Below, in pieces: positions 49,230 through 60,750 of a DNA stretch of 64,000 bases. A program made the translations under genes and the position numbers. The DNA lies in NCBI RefSeq assembly GCF_011075055.1, contig NC_058148.1, forward strand, positions 13,323,969-13,387,968, in the 5' to 3' direction. Position 1 is the first letter of the stretch, and each line of letters begins with the position of its first letter. Source of the stretch: Mangifera indica. Its lineage: Eukaryota > Streptophyta > Magnoliopsida > Sapindales > Anacardiaceae. Below the pieces are notes generated by a model. It was given only the letters and a program-made list of their open reading frames with translations. It was not told where the DNA came from and did not search any database.

Positions 49230-52200
49230 GGCACCTTGAAGAAGCTAAGCTAATGAATAGGTTGTTTTAATTTTGTTTGTAGCTGTAGGAATAGATATAT
49301 TGCGATGGATTTATTATAGATGAAATTCCATTTGATTTTATGGCTTAAAAAGGTTGGAAATTCAAGGGAGAATTCAGATTTCTCTCTTTGTTATCGGTGA
49401 CCTTAAGAAACTACGTAGCAAATGATGCCACAAGCTTTGATTATTTGACTCTTTAGGTTAACATGCACACAGTAAGACCCTTCAAACACGGTTTTTTTCT
49501 TTCTTTCTTTTTTTTTTTTTTTACAATTTAGGAGAGATGCGCTGAAATGGTCATTCCTCTAAATATTTTGGAATGGTCTTTCTATTCTCATTGAGTTAAA
49601 TCTGGATTAACTCCTCCTAATTCTTGCCGATTACGCTCAATTACATGATTTTTCTTGCCAATTACGCCCAATTACATGATTTTCAATTTCCTCTGAGGAT
49701 TTGAAACAAAATTAGAAATACTAAAGTGGAGACTCCATGTATAAGAAAACACAAGTTCAAGTTTCATTTGACGATATATCAAAATGAAACTCTTGATTTA
49801 TTTAGTTCAATAGTTGTATGGGTTGGTAATCAAATTTGAGATTTGTTCTATTCGATATAATTAATTTGATTTTAAGAATGATGATTTGACTCAAATAAGA
49901 TTTCTCGTTATCAAAAATTTTATGTTGTGTAGAGTATAGGAAAATAAAATTATATACATTAATCGTAAATATTAATTTATATACTAACTATAACGTTTTT
50001 TATAGGGTGTTACTTTTTTTAATCTTTACTTTTATTATTTGATACATACGTTTGTTCAATGTAAAACCAAGTAAGGACCATCAACTTAACTTTATCATCA
50101 ACAAATCAAATCCACAGAATGTGTTTTTGTTTCTTTTTCAAATGTATGGTTTTCTTTTCTTATAATAATTATTTTTTTTAACAATTTATTTAGTATTATA
50201 CTTATTAGCCACCTTGAATCCTTTTTTCGTGTGAGAAATGTCAAGATATGAGCTTGTGCAAACGTTCAAAACTCAGGGTTTTGGATAAGATTGTAAGATT
50301 TATTTTACAGAATAAAATAAATCAATCAAGTATAACCTCAAAATCTATATATAGATTATAAAATACTGAATTAAAACTTTAAGGTTTTAGAAATACCTGA
50401 ATCGTTATGCAAACTAAATCCGAAAACTTTTATAATTACTTGAAATAATCTGTCGAGATCACCTCTCGATGTGACTGACTCTTCTACTTCAAAAATCTCT
50501 TTGAATGACATTTTTGTACAGATAAACTATATTGTATTAGGTTTTAAAGTTGGAATCTAGCTAATTTATGGTAAGTTTATTGACCTATCATCAAAGTCCA
50601 ATAAACTTCAAAACCTATACTTATGTTATCTACTCAGATCATAACTTCTAAATGTATCGAATTTATTTTTATTGATTACTTAAACCATTTGTAAACTGAC
50701 ATTGAACTATTCAATTACCTAATTTTATTAAATCAAAATCATAATTAATGTTAACCCATATCAAAAAATTTCTAATAAAGGGTTATATTTATCTTCTTTT
50801 AAGTAAATGAAGCAAAAATACTGATGGTTCTCTATTTATATTTTTTTTAAAATTGCTTATTAATTACCTCGACCATAAATATATAATAAATTAATTATTC
50901 TGAATATGACTTATTTAACCTGGTAGGATACGTTAAAGTTAACAACTAAAATGTATTTAATTAAAAAAAATGTGAAAAACTTTCATAAAGCTTGATCAAG
51001 TTCAAGACTTCTGGTCAAGTCATAGATTTTGCAATATATGGTTTGATGAATAGATATGCAAATCCTGACTGAATTGCATGAGACTCGCAGTAGATTTTGC
51101 ATTATATAATTTAATTATATACCTTATTACAAATTAATTAATAACTATGCATATTTATTTTGTTAATTTCCCAAATTCAATAATAATTAATTCCCTTAAC
51201 AGTTATTTCAATAAAAAAATGACATTGATGTAAAAGGTATGCTTTGTAAAGTTAGAACACTAGGGTTTTCACTTCAATATAAAAGGCATGAAATGGACAT
51301 TGATGTAATAAATCAATTAGTATATAGTTTTTTTTTTTAATTATAAAATAAATAAAGGAAAATGAATTGTGTGAACTGTTGACTCATGAAACGACAACGT
51401 GGTTCTTGAACTTTGTCTTATTCAACAGCCATGGATTGATTGCTCCTCAAGCCAATCACCTGTCAAGTCAAGTGCGTTATTTTTACTTTTATATTCCTCT
51501 TACTCAATAAAGAATTCAGCGACACTTGAAAACTTCAATTCAAAATTTTTCATTAATATGCAAGTGTGCATGCAAAAATTAGAACTTTTATGGTAATTTC
51601 AGTAACATACTAGTTTAACAGAGAAGCCTCAATGAATTTTCTTCTAGTTCCAACACATATTATTTGACAAATTTTTTCCTTTATGTATATGTATGTATAT
51701 ATATATATAGTTGGATCCTCATTGATGTTTAAAATTGACAATATATATTAAGATTCGACTGAAACAAACATGAATGTGAGTGTTGTAATAAAATAATAAA
51801 ACTATGTGTATAATTTATATATATAGTTTTATATATAAATAATGATGTGTAATTTATGATTAAGTATTATTTTATTTTTAATTTTTAATTATCTAATCAT
51901 ATGATAATATACTGTTATTTGTGTATAAAATTATATACATAATATTATTCATAATAAAAACCAATTTGTATAATGGGAAAGAGATTTCATACAAACGATT
52001 TTTATTTGAGTAATATTTTATTATTTTAAAATTAAATACATATAATTTTATTTATCAGTTGACCACGTGTAATGTTTAATTTTTGAATGAAGAAGCCTCA
52101 ATGAATTTTCGTTCTCTTGCAATAAATGTAATTTGTTAGGTTTACCTGGAAAAAAAAAAATGGTCGGTTTAGTTTATTTTTCTTAATGAAAAATTCTCTA

Positions 52201-52662
52201 AACCCCCCACACATATATCTAGATTACAAAATATCCTCATTATCGTAATTGTTCTAAACCCAACTGCCAATAAGAATTCATTTATTTTGTTTTTATACAT
52301 ATATGTATTGGTATCGGGAAATCTCACCTGAGTGGTATTGTCATATTGGATTGGAATTAACTATATCGAATACGGTAAATTCAAGGTCTAATGATTTATC
52401 CTATAACCATTGAATCAGGTAATTTAACAGTTTGATTTTGATATATCGTCATAAAATATTTGAAACCATATTCTCTTATACATATAATCTTCTTTTTTGT
52501 TATTTATACTACCCCTTAAAGGTTATCGTGATATATTTGGACGATAAATAATTGCACAAAAAATTTTGTAAATAAATATCAAACGGCACATTCAAGCAAT
52601 TAACCCGTATAAATATGTATAATTTAGTCTCTTACAATATTTTATTAACTACTTTGGACTAT
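49230..52662. other. Intergenic, no gene recognised
   Basis: It starts with the 5' flank of the TIR gene. The rest is AT-rich with scattered MITE-like cores. A tandem pair of TTGCCGATTACGCTCAATTA-like units, about 31 bp apart, lies at 49625-49681. No coding region was recognised. Confidence 0.45.
51795..51960. mobile_element. Short MITE of the AT-rich family
   Basis: The ends AAACTATGTGTATAATTTAT and, reverse-complemented, TTATGTATATAATTTTATAC form an imperfect inverted repeat. The core around TATTATTTTATTTTTAATTT and ATCATATGATAATATA is shared, in inverse orientation, with the elements at 38813 and 46613. Confidence 0.4.
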
Positions 52663-53243
52663 GCTTTTAATTCAAACTCAAAATTGACCTATATAACTTT
52701 CCTCTAATTAGCTTGAATGCTTTTAAACTCTCAATTACTATTAATATTTTATGGGATTTTGCGTTGGAATATCAACACCATTAAATTTTGAAAACTAATA
52801 ACAACACCCCATCACCAGTTAATGTTCATATACATTTATATATTATAATCAATTTATAACAATTAATAAACAAATAAATATCCTTAAGCTAGTACATAAT
52901 CAGTTCAAAGATAAATGGGGTCAACTAATGTTAAGGGTGGTTATGTAAGTTTCCAAAATATGAGGGGGTTGAATCTTTCACTAAATGCTGGGGATGACAA
53001 AATATCCTATCTAACATTTCCCATCACTTAGTAGGATTCAAATTCAACATGTATTAGACATGTAAAAGGATAGGTAGGCTGCAACTCAGCCTCTTTATTT
53101 TGGCAAGACTTGTTACTGTAAGAGGTTGTACTAGACCAATGGATCATTTAGAACTTTAGGATATAACTTACATGTCGGTTTGATATGATTCATAAAAAAA
53201 ATTATTAAAAAAATTAAAAATTAAAATATTATAATTTGATATA
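52663..53243. repeat. Direct repeat of about 0.6 kb, left copy
   Basis: From TTCAAACTCAAAATTGACC to ATTATAATTTGATA it matches 54291-54899 closely (for example GGTCAACTAATGTTAAGGGT and CTGCAACTCAGCCTCTTTAT in both). The right edge abuts the copia fragment directly. The nature of the repeat is unknown. It lacks TG..CA ends, so it is not an obvious LTR. Confidence 0.8.
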
Positions 53244-54290
53244 TGTTAGGTGGCTTTCCACCTAAGCAAGTCAAAACAAATCCATGAGCAAGCCATTAAA
53301 TGCCTTTTATATGAGCAAGCCAAATTGTCAAGAAGAGTTGGTTAAAAATTTGTGTATAAATACCTCCCATCATCTCTCAATTTATACATGCTTCCTTTCA
53401 TCCGAATTGCAACTCTCTTTCTTGCTTCTCATCTCTTACTTTTATATTCTCTTTGTTTCCAGAAATCAACCTCTCAATTTCTCTGCTTTAATTTCTTTGC
53501 TTTTATTTCTTCTTTGCTCCGTTATAAATCTCTCTCAAAGCTTCATCATCTTTCATTAGACTATAATATTTATAATACGTTATCAACACGATCTGCTCAG
53601 GTATATTATTATAATCTCTCAATTATTATATATATCTTATTTTCTGTTATGATGCCATTTAATTTTTCAGTTATAATTATACTCTATTTGCAACCCGAAG
53701 TTTACAAAATATCATAAATTTAGACCCGAAATCTTAAACATTATTTGTAATTTGAAGTTACACAATTATAAACATGGATCTGAAGTCCTAAATATGATTA
53801 CTGTATATAATTTGTAACCTAAAGATTACAAAATCATGAGAAAATATATATAGGCCTGAAGTCCTATATTTTACTGACATATATATTATAACTACATCCC
53901 ACTTGCAACCTGAAGATTGCATAAGTGATGAAAATAATGAAATAGAAGTCTAAAATATTATATAAGTTTTACATACTATAATATTATGAATATTAATTAT
54001 AAAACCGGAAGTTTTATGAATATATGACAAATACGAACCTGAAGTTCGCACATAATTCTCCTTATTATATCACTAATTATTATTTATTTTATTAATCTAC
54101 AGTTGGTGAAAATGACAAATCTTGTAAAACTTTAATATGTTGCCCTTCGATTGGATGGAGAAAATTACTCTGAATGGGCCTTGGACACAGCTCTCCATCT
54201 ACAATCAATGAGCTTAGGAAAAACAATAAAATAAGGAAATAATACATCCCAGTAGGATAAATCTAAAACAACTATTTTCCTTCATCATTT
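53244..54290 (+). mobile_element. Ty1/copia retrotransposon, 5' fragment with broken gag
   Basis: It begins TGTTAGGTGGC, consistent with an LTR start. A T/C-rich LTR runs to about 53577 and is followed by a primer-site-like GTTATCAACACGATCTGCT. The leader (to 54110) repeats the word CCTGAAGT or close variants. A gag-like frame starts at ATG 54112 (MTNLVKL, then LDGENYSEWALD and LHLQSMSLGKTIK), the N-terminal UBN2-type block of plant copia gag. Three in-frame stops interrupt it (the first at 54133) and it ends at the right-hand repeat. Protease, integrase, RT and the 3' LTR are absent. Confidence 0.75.
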
Positions 54291-54899
54291 GCTTTTTATT
54301 CAAACTCAAAATTGACCTATAACTTTCCTTGAATTACTTGAATACTTTTGAACTCTCAATTACTATTAATATTTTATGGGAAATTTACGTGATATCCTAT
54401 GGAGATTTTGCTTTGGAATATCAACACTATTAAATTTTAGAAACTAATAACAACACCCATCGCGGGTTAATGTTCATATACATTTATATATTATAATCAA
54501 TTTAAAACAATTAATAAACAAATAAATATTTAAAAAAAATATCCTTAAGCTAGTAAATAATCAGTTCAAAGATAACAGGGGTCAACTAATGTTAAGGGTG
54601 GTTATGTAAGTTTCCAAAATGTGAGGGGTTTGAATTTTCCATAAATGCTGGGGATGACAAAACACCCAATCTAACACATCCCATCACTTAGTAGGATTCA
54701 AATTCAACATATATTAGACATGTAAAAGGATGGGTAGGCTGCAACTCAGCCTCTTTATTTTGGCAAGACTTGCTACCTTAATAGGTTGTTCTAGACCAAT
54801 AGATCATTGAGAGTGTTAGGATATACCTTATATGTCGGGTTGATTTGATTCATAAAAAATTATTAAAAAAATTAAATTTTAAAATATTATAATTTAATA
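54291..54899. repeat. Direct repeat of about 0.6 kb, right copy
   Basis: Second copy of 52663-53243, with a few small insertions (for example an extra AAATTTACGTGATATCCT segment near 54381). It continues into unrelated sequence at about 54900. Confidence 0.8.
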
Positions 54900-55586
54900 G
54901 AATATTTCGTATGTCGTAAACCTTTTTAATTTAGTGGATCAATCATACTTGCGAAGCCTACACTATACCAAGTGTTTGCTTGTCACGGCCTGCAGGCAAG
55001 ACCACCTGCCGGCCGTTTGACACCGCTAACACATTCATAAATACGGTTAACCTATTGTTGATGAAGTAAATTCCCCACGTGTGACAATTAATCAATATAA
55101 TAAAAGAAAGTCACTATCTCCAGCTTCATGGCGTTTAGCTGTCTCACGGTTGGCTTCCTATCAACTACTTTGTATTATTTGATGCTCAAAAATCCCAGGT
55201 TGAATGAGTGGTAGACATAAACATCACTTAATATCTGAAATCCATAGATTTTTTTTATTTTTTTACCTTGATTTGATTTGAGTGTGTTACAGATCGAGTC
55301 AGAGGAGTCACTGAGACAACAAGTGAAGTGAAAATGGCAAGCGGGTCCGATTTACAGAAGACTCAGTTGCCCAAAATCACTCTCCATGTGCACAGCTCCG
55401 CAGCCTCATCATCTTTGGCTGGCTTCTTCCTTGAACATTCATTCATTCATCTAATTAAACAAAAGAAAACACGTCGCCTTCTTCACATTGCATGAACGTG
55501 CACAGTTTATTATTTTCCTATTTACTTTCTTCAATCATTTGCCTTCCATGCTCTCTATCTGAGACTTCTCGTTTGTTCTTCCACTC
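54900..55586. other. 5' flank of the CIP7-like pseudogene
   Basis: A short open frame starts at 55334 (MASGSDLQKTQLPK, about 54 codons) in what would be the leader. It matches nothing I know and may be a former upstream frame. Otherwise no feature was seen. Confidence 0.4.
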
Positions 55587-58500
55587 ATGGATTCAACGGG
55601 TCGCCTCGACTATGCTCTCTTTCAGCTCACTCTCACTCCAACTCGGTCGAGGGACATTAAATTTAATAGTCTGGTTATGTTTTTGTATTAATGGAAGTTT
55701 GAAATGGGATCATATTGGTGTGTTTTGGTTGTGTTTGTGGGTGAAGATTTGAGCTGGTGTTGTTGTTTAGAGGGAATAGTGAGAAATTAGCTTCTGGGTT
55801 GTTTGAACCTTTCATTTCTCATCTTAAATTTGCAAGAGATGAAGTTTCAAAAGGGAGCTACTCCATTACTCTTCGTCCACCAAATCGTGACGCCCTCTGG
55901 TTCACTAAAACTACATTTGAGAGGTAATTTGGATCTCTTGTCAATTCTTTTAGTATTACCTTTCTGTCAAATTGAGAGATTAGCCATCTGTTTTGCTGTA
56001 AAATCCAACATAATTTCCAATTTATTATAATTTCTCTGAGACATGAAATCTGGTTTGGTTAAGAAAAGCTTATCAAGACTGGCATTTATGATTTAACTAG
56101 CATTGAGTTGATGGCGTAAGTTAAAATTAGAAACTGGAAATTCAAACTTCTAAATGACTTCTGCACCCTGAATTTTGCAGATTTGTGAGGTTTGTAAGCA
56201 CACCGGCAGTGCTTGAGAGGTTTGTTAGTGTTGAAAAAGAGATTTTGCAGATCGAGGTATTAGTTCAATCTATCAAATTGTCAAACGCTTGCGTGCCTGG
56301 GCAAGTGGAGCAAGGTGTGCTTAGTAACTATTTATGCCTATGTTTCCATTCATTGTGAAATTGCTTTATTTCTTCATTGCAGATTAGTGCAATTGAGCTG
56401 ATTTCGAATTAGCTTTGTTCAATTAGGCAGTGGGGATGGTAATAGAACGAAGTTGTTTGATTCCTCTAAGGTACATTGTTTATCCCTATCATTTGCAGTG
56501 ATGAGTTTTATCAGAATTTTTTGTGTCATTTTAAATTTCTCTTTGGTTTTTGCTCACAGCTAAAAGGTGAACTTGAAAGAAAGAATGATGCTGTAAAAAA
56601 AGAGAACGCCAAGTAATTCATTTTTGCTTCTATCAGTTTTACTTGGTGAATGAATTGCTCAATATTCAGTCTGTTGAGTATCATTATTATTGATTATTTA
56701 GTTGTTTGGATGACAAGGATTCAACTTCATCGTCTGTTGGGAACTCGGAAAGCATTGCTCCAGAAAGAGCAAGCAATGGCTTTTGCTCATGGACTTGTTG
56801 CTGGATTTGAAGTTGACAGCATAGGTGATCTCATTTCATTTGCTGATGTGTATGGAGATTAAAGATTAAGGTATGAAGTGCTCCAAATTTTAGCTATCAA
56901 AGCCAGAAAGTGTGAGATATTTCTTTCACTTGTGATTTCTTATTTCAGATATGAAGCTTTTCATACACTCTAGTATGTTTCATATATTATTCAGTTTTTC
57001 ATTTTTATTTCTGTATAGCTAAGAAATGACTACTTTTCTCTCTAATTGAATTTGGACGAAAACATTTATTTCTGTCCAAACAATAAGGTTATGAAGTTAT
57101 TTGCATTTGAAATTTATGTGTACTTTTTCCTCAGTTTTGATAAAACATCTTCTTGCTTTTGGACTGTCACCAGGCTCTGATGCCTAGATACTGTATGACT
57201 CTTTCTTGTTTTTACTGATATGCCAAAGCCATTCAATACCAACCACTGAAAGCTTGTTATATTTACAAAATGTTGTTTACTAATTTGTGAGGATGGTTGG
57301 TTTTATTCTTCTGACTAGCATATCTGATGAAAGATTGGTCACATTCTGAACTTGCTCAATAGGTTGTCAAAAGTGCACTCTATTTAGTTTTTACTTATCG
57401 TTTGCAATAGATAAAAGTCAATCACCGATAAAATGGAAGTTGATTAAGACCTTGTTTGATTATGCCATGAATTTTTCATCAGTTGTTTTCTCCATTTTCC
57501 TGCTCATTGCAGTTTAAATGACGAAACTTGTGCAGTTCTTTTTAAGTTGCATGAATGAGTCTTAAAATATCTTGTTAATTATTACAGGGAAGCATGCATA
57601 AGCTTCAAGTATTTTGGAAGAAAAAGCATGGCGATGGTCTTTGGATGGAGGAATTAGCAGCAATGGAGGCATGCTCCACATCAGAACTGTCATTAATGGG
57701 CACATCTGGCATTGTACTTACACACGAAACCATCACCCCTAACAAGAATGTTCTGTTAAATTTTACATCTAATGCTAATCTCAGGACAAATGAATCTTTG
57801 GATAAATCCATTTCCGATTCAACTGCAAGTCATGCAAGTTCAGATGGCAACCAAGGTATTTCATAAATTTTTCATTTCTTTCTGTGCTTAACTGTTGCAT
57901 GCACTAGAAGTCTTGAACATCTGACTGTATTAAGTCTGGCCAATCAAAGGCATTATTACATATAACTTACTAATCATTTAAGCAGATTGTTTAAATTATT
58001 TATGCATTAAGTGAAATTAGATTACTCCTAGTCAGTTTATAATATTTTCTTCTTGCTATCATTTAATGTTCTGATTCCCTCAACACTGCTCTAGTTTTCT
58101 ACTTAGCTGCACTTGTTTGTACAAATGCTAAGGTTTGTCTTCCCTTTTGATTATGCTTTGCTCTCTTGCTACCTCATTTACTTTGCTCAAATTTTCTATG
58201 GCTTTGCAAAAACCACCGTGGCTTTTAGTTCCCATGAATGAAGCAACAAAACAATGAATGCAAACAGGGCTGCTTTTCTTAGAATCGTGATTTCTATTCT
58301 CATGATGGCAGTATCCCAGTTTGTATTTAGAGCAGTTACATTAAAAGATACGTGCAACAAACAAATTAGCTATTCTCTGATGTTAAAAACATATTGTGCG
58401 GATAATAACTTGCCTGCAAAAGTAAAAGTTCCAGTAACATGGCCAAACCAGTTACTGCAGTCTATGTACAGTTGTCCTATTCAACAACTGCCTCCCTATC

Positions 58501-59020
58501 AAGGGTACCATTTTCCTCCTATGCATCCTCACTATGCAGGTAGTATGCAGTGGGCTCCCAACATGAAAGAATCCAATCCTGGTTTAGCTCAGGAGGTCGA
58601 TTATCATAGAAATCATAAATCATCTTCCCGAAAGAAAGAGAATTTTCTTAATAGCAAAAATTTTAAATATTCGGAAGAAGATGGAAAAGCTGAATCAGTG
58701 ACTTAGACATTGGGAGTGATTCAGATTCAAACATACAGCAAGAGAAGAATTCTGCAACAGAGCATGCATGCAAGAAAAAGCATATGAAGAAGTCCTCCAG
58801 GATAGTTGTCATTTGTAATATTAATTACATTACTCCTAAGAGGAGAAATGGATAAAAAAATGGAGGGTCTGATGAATCTTCTTCAGACGATGATGAATTC
58901 ATTGATCGAGACTCCCTTAAAAAGGTAGAAAATGCAGTTGGATTGTTGAAGAAATCGCGAAAGTCAAACTCAAGTAACAAAAAACATAGAGATGCTAGCA
59001 AAAACCTCCGCATTGCAAAT

Positions 59021-59184
59021 TGTTGGAGACTCAAATAAAGAATAAAGAAAGTGTCTCACATCTAATAAATAAAACATAAGAGTGGTATATAAGTGTGTAG
59101 ATTGGACCTTAACTCAAGCCAATTGGTTTTATGTAACATGGGTTTCAATCTTTACACTTGTAAGCCCAATTTATATTTCCGACA
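59021..59184 (+). repeat. TRIM LTR 1
   Basis: 164 bp, TGTTGG...CCGACA. It contains TATATAAG, a plausible TATA box, near 59086. It lacks an AG pair present in the other copies (AGAGTGG against AGAGAGTGG). Followed at once by the primer-binding site at 59185-59196. Confidence 0.9.
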
Positions 59185-59320
59185 TGGTATCAGAGCACGA
59201 GCCAAACGGCGGGTTTAACAGCCTAAGTGTTCCTGGATACAAGTGACAACACACCTAGCCAAAAATCGGCTAAGCCGAGAGGCATGTTTAACAGTCTAGG
59301 TGCCCGCACTTAAGCGGGGG

Positions 59321-59486
59321 TGTTGGAGACTCAAATAAAGAATAAAAAAAGGGTCTCACATCTAATAAATAAAACATAAGAGAGTGGTATATAAGTGTGT
59401 AGATTGGACCTTAACTCAAGTCAATTGGTTTTGTGTAACATGGGTTTCAATCTTTACACTTGTAAGCCCAATTTATATTTCCGACA
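59321..59486 (+). repeat. TRIM LTR 2
   Basis: 166 bp and intact. It is preceded by the purine tract AAGCGGGGG and followed by a primer-binding site at 59487-59498. Confidence 0.9.
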
Positions 59487-59622
59487 TGGTATCAGAGCAC
59501 GAGCCAAACGGCGGGTTTAACAGCCTAAGTGTTCTTGGATACAAGTGACAACGCACCCAGCCAAGAATCGACTAAGCCGAGAGGCAGGTTTAACAGTCTA
59601 GGTGCTTGCACTTAAGCGGAGG

Positions 59623-59751
59623 TGTTGGAGACTCAAATAAAGAATAAAGAAAGAGTCTCACATCTAATAAATAAAACATAAGAGAGTGGTATATAAGTGT
59701 GTAGATTGGACCTTAACTCAAGCCAATTGGTTTTGTGTAATATGGGTTTCA
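59623..59751 (+). repeat. TRIM LTR 3, left part
   Basis: The first 129 bp of an LTR, ending GGGTTTCA where captured sequence starts. Its last 19 bases are repeated at 60394-60412, where the LTR resumes. Confidence 0.9.
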
Positions 59752-60105
59752 TGAAGGAGCCCAAAGGGCACATATAACCATCAAAAGTGTGAATGCAAGC
59801 AAATTCCAGAAAGCTGGAATGATCCAGGCAAATTGCCACAACTCACTTATTGGGTCAGTTGCATTGAAATATAGCTCAAATCCAATCCAAGCCATGGAGA
59901 GTAGCACACATACTGCAAGGGTATTTGTAAATTTTCTGTACAGCTCCAATTTAGCCATGTTTCTCCTTGTCTGAAGTTTCTCCAAAGTTTTGGAAAGTGA
60001 TGAGAAGATCCACAGTATAAAGCAGGAATCAAGAACAGTAACAGGCAACACCAAAAAATACTTTGCTTTTCCAGAAAAATCATTGATGTTTCCCAAATTT
60101 TCAAA
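59752..60105 (-). pseudogene. Captured fragment of a lung-seven-transmembrane (GOST/TMEM87-type) receptor gene
   Basis: Read on the minus strand, one uninterrupted frame runs from FENLGNINDFSGKAK through FLVLPVTVLDSCFILWIF, SLSKTLEKLQTRRN and LELYRKFTNTLA to AWIIPAFWNLLAF and ends CALWAPS. This is the C-terminal transmembrane half of the plant lung-seven-transmembrane receptor family (the At1g10980/At1g61670 type, as I recall it). About 118 codons are present with no stop or intron. The N-terminal luminal domain and the cytosolic tail are missing. The stop after APS is supplied by LTR sequence. Confidence 0.85.
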
Positions 60106-60125
60106 TTGACACAATCAATCTACAT

Positions 60126-60393
60126 TCAATTAGAACGGCTTCTAATGACATCAAGACCCATCTCAGTAGGATCAGTAGCCTGCAACTCTACTTGAATACC
60201 ATCCAATTCTCGCTTGAAACTGTCGTTGGAGCTTGCATAAATCATCTTGCTTCTCAGTTTTGATGTGTCAGGGGACCATGCAATGAATATAATCTTGCTC
60301 TTCTGGCAGTTTTCTTCTGTGACAAAATCAAAGTCATAGATAGCATATTGACACTCATCAGCTGGAAGGCTGGCAGTAAATTTTTCATAACTA
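60126..60393 (-). pseudogene. ADF: Captured C-terminal part of an actin-depolymerising factor gene
   Basis: The minus-strand frame reads [59 protein letters not shown] and [17 protein letters not shown], then a stop at 60126. This is the C-terminal 60% or so of a plant ADF/cofilin, including most of the actin-binding long helix region ([17 protein letters not shown]). The frame is open, but the N-terminal part including the MANA... start is absent, so no functional ADF can be made. About twenty bases separate its stop from the receptor fragment. Confidence 0.9.
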
Positions 60394-60449
60394 TTGTGTA
60401 ACATGGGTTTCAATCTTCACATTTGTAAGCCCAATTTATATTTTCGATA
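60394..60449 (+). repeat. TRIM LTR 3, right part
   Basis: The final 56 bp of the interrupted LTR, beginning with the duplicated 19 bp and ending TTTTCGATA (CGACA in the other copies). A primer-binding site follows at 60450-60461. Confidence 0.9.
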
Positions 60450-60584
60450 TGGTATCAGAGCACGAGTCAAACGGCAGGTTTAACAGCCTAAGTGTTCCTG
60501 GATACAAGTGATAACGCATCCAGCCAAGAATCGGCTAAGCCGAGAGGCAGGTTTAACAGTCTAGGTGCTTGCACTTAAACGGGG

Positions 60585-60750
60585 TGTTGGAGACTCAAAT
60601 AAAGAATAAAGAAAGAGTCCCACATCTAATAAATAAAACATAAGGGAGTGGTATATAAGTGTGTAGATTGGACCTTAACTCAAGCCAATTGGTTTTGTGT
60701 AACATGGGTTTCAATCTTCATACTTGTAAGCCCAATTTATATTTCCGACA
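60585..60750 (+). repeat. TRIM LTR 4
   Basis: 166 bp and intact. It is followed by the CAAAT target duplication and by resumed CIP7-like coding sequence. It contains TATATAAG near 60652 and could act as a promoter reading into the CIP7 remnant. Confidence 0.9.

Larger units (their letters stand above)
59021..60750 (+). mobile_element. Tandem TRIM retrotransposon array with captured host genes
   Basis: Four LTRs of about 165 bp (TGTTGGAGACTC ... TTTCCGACA) alternate with three 135-136-bp internal segments. Each internal segment begins TGGTATCAGAGC, the primer-binding site complementary to the 3' end of initiator tRNA-Met, directly after the LTR. Each ends in a short purine tract (AAGCGGGGG, AAGCGGAGG, AAACGGGG) directly before the next LTR. 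These are the defining parts of a terminal-repeat retrotransposon in miniature, which has no genes of its own. CAAAT flanks the whole array (59016-59020 and 60751-60755). It therefore entered as one event, or grew by LTR-LTR exchange after insertion. The third LTR is split by 642 bp of host coding sequence. Confidence 0.92.

Noticed and set aside
54112..54290. gag-like frame as a possible gene
   Set aside because: It has three in-frame stops and is cut at the repeat boundary, so it was kept only as part of the copia fragment.
60126..60413. An apparent 95-codon ADF gene with its own ATG
   Set aside because: The ATG and the first codons come from the TRIM LTR, and the true ADF N-terminus is missing. 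It is a captured fragment.
59021..60750. Tandem regular repeats, considered as a CRISPR-like array or satellite
   Set aside because: The units have LTR ends, a tRNA primer site, a purine tract and a 5-bp target duplication, which identify a TRIM retrotransposon. The genome is a plant.
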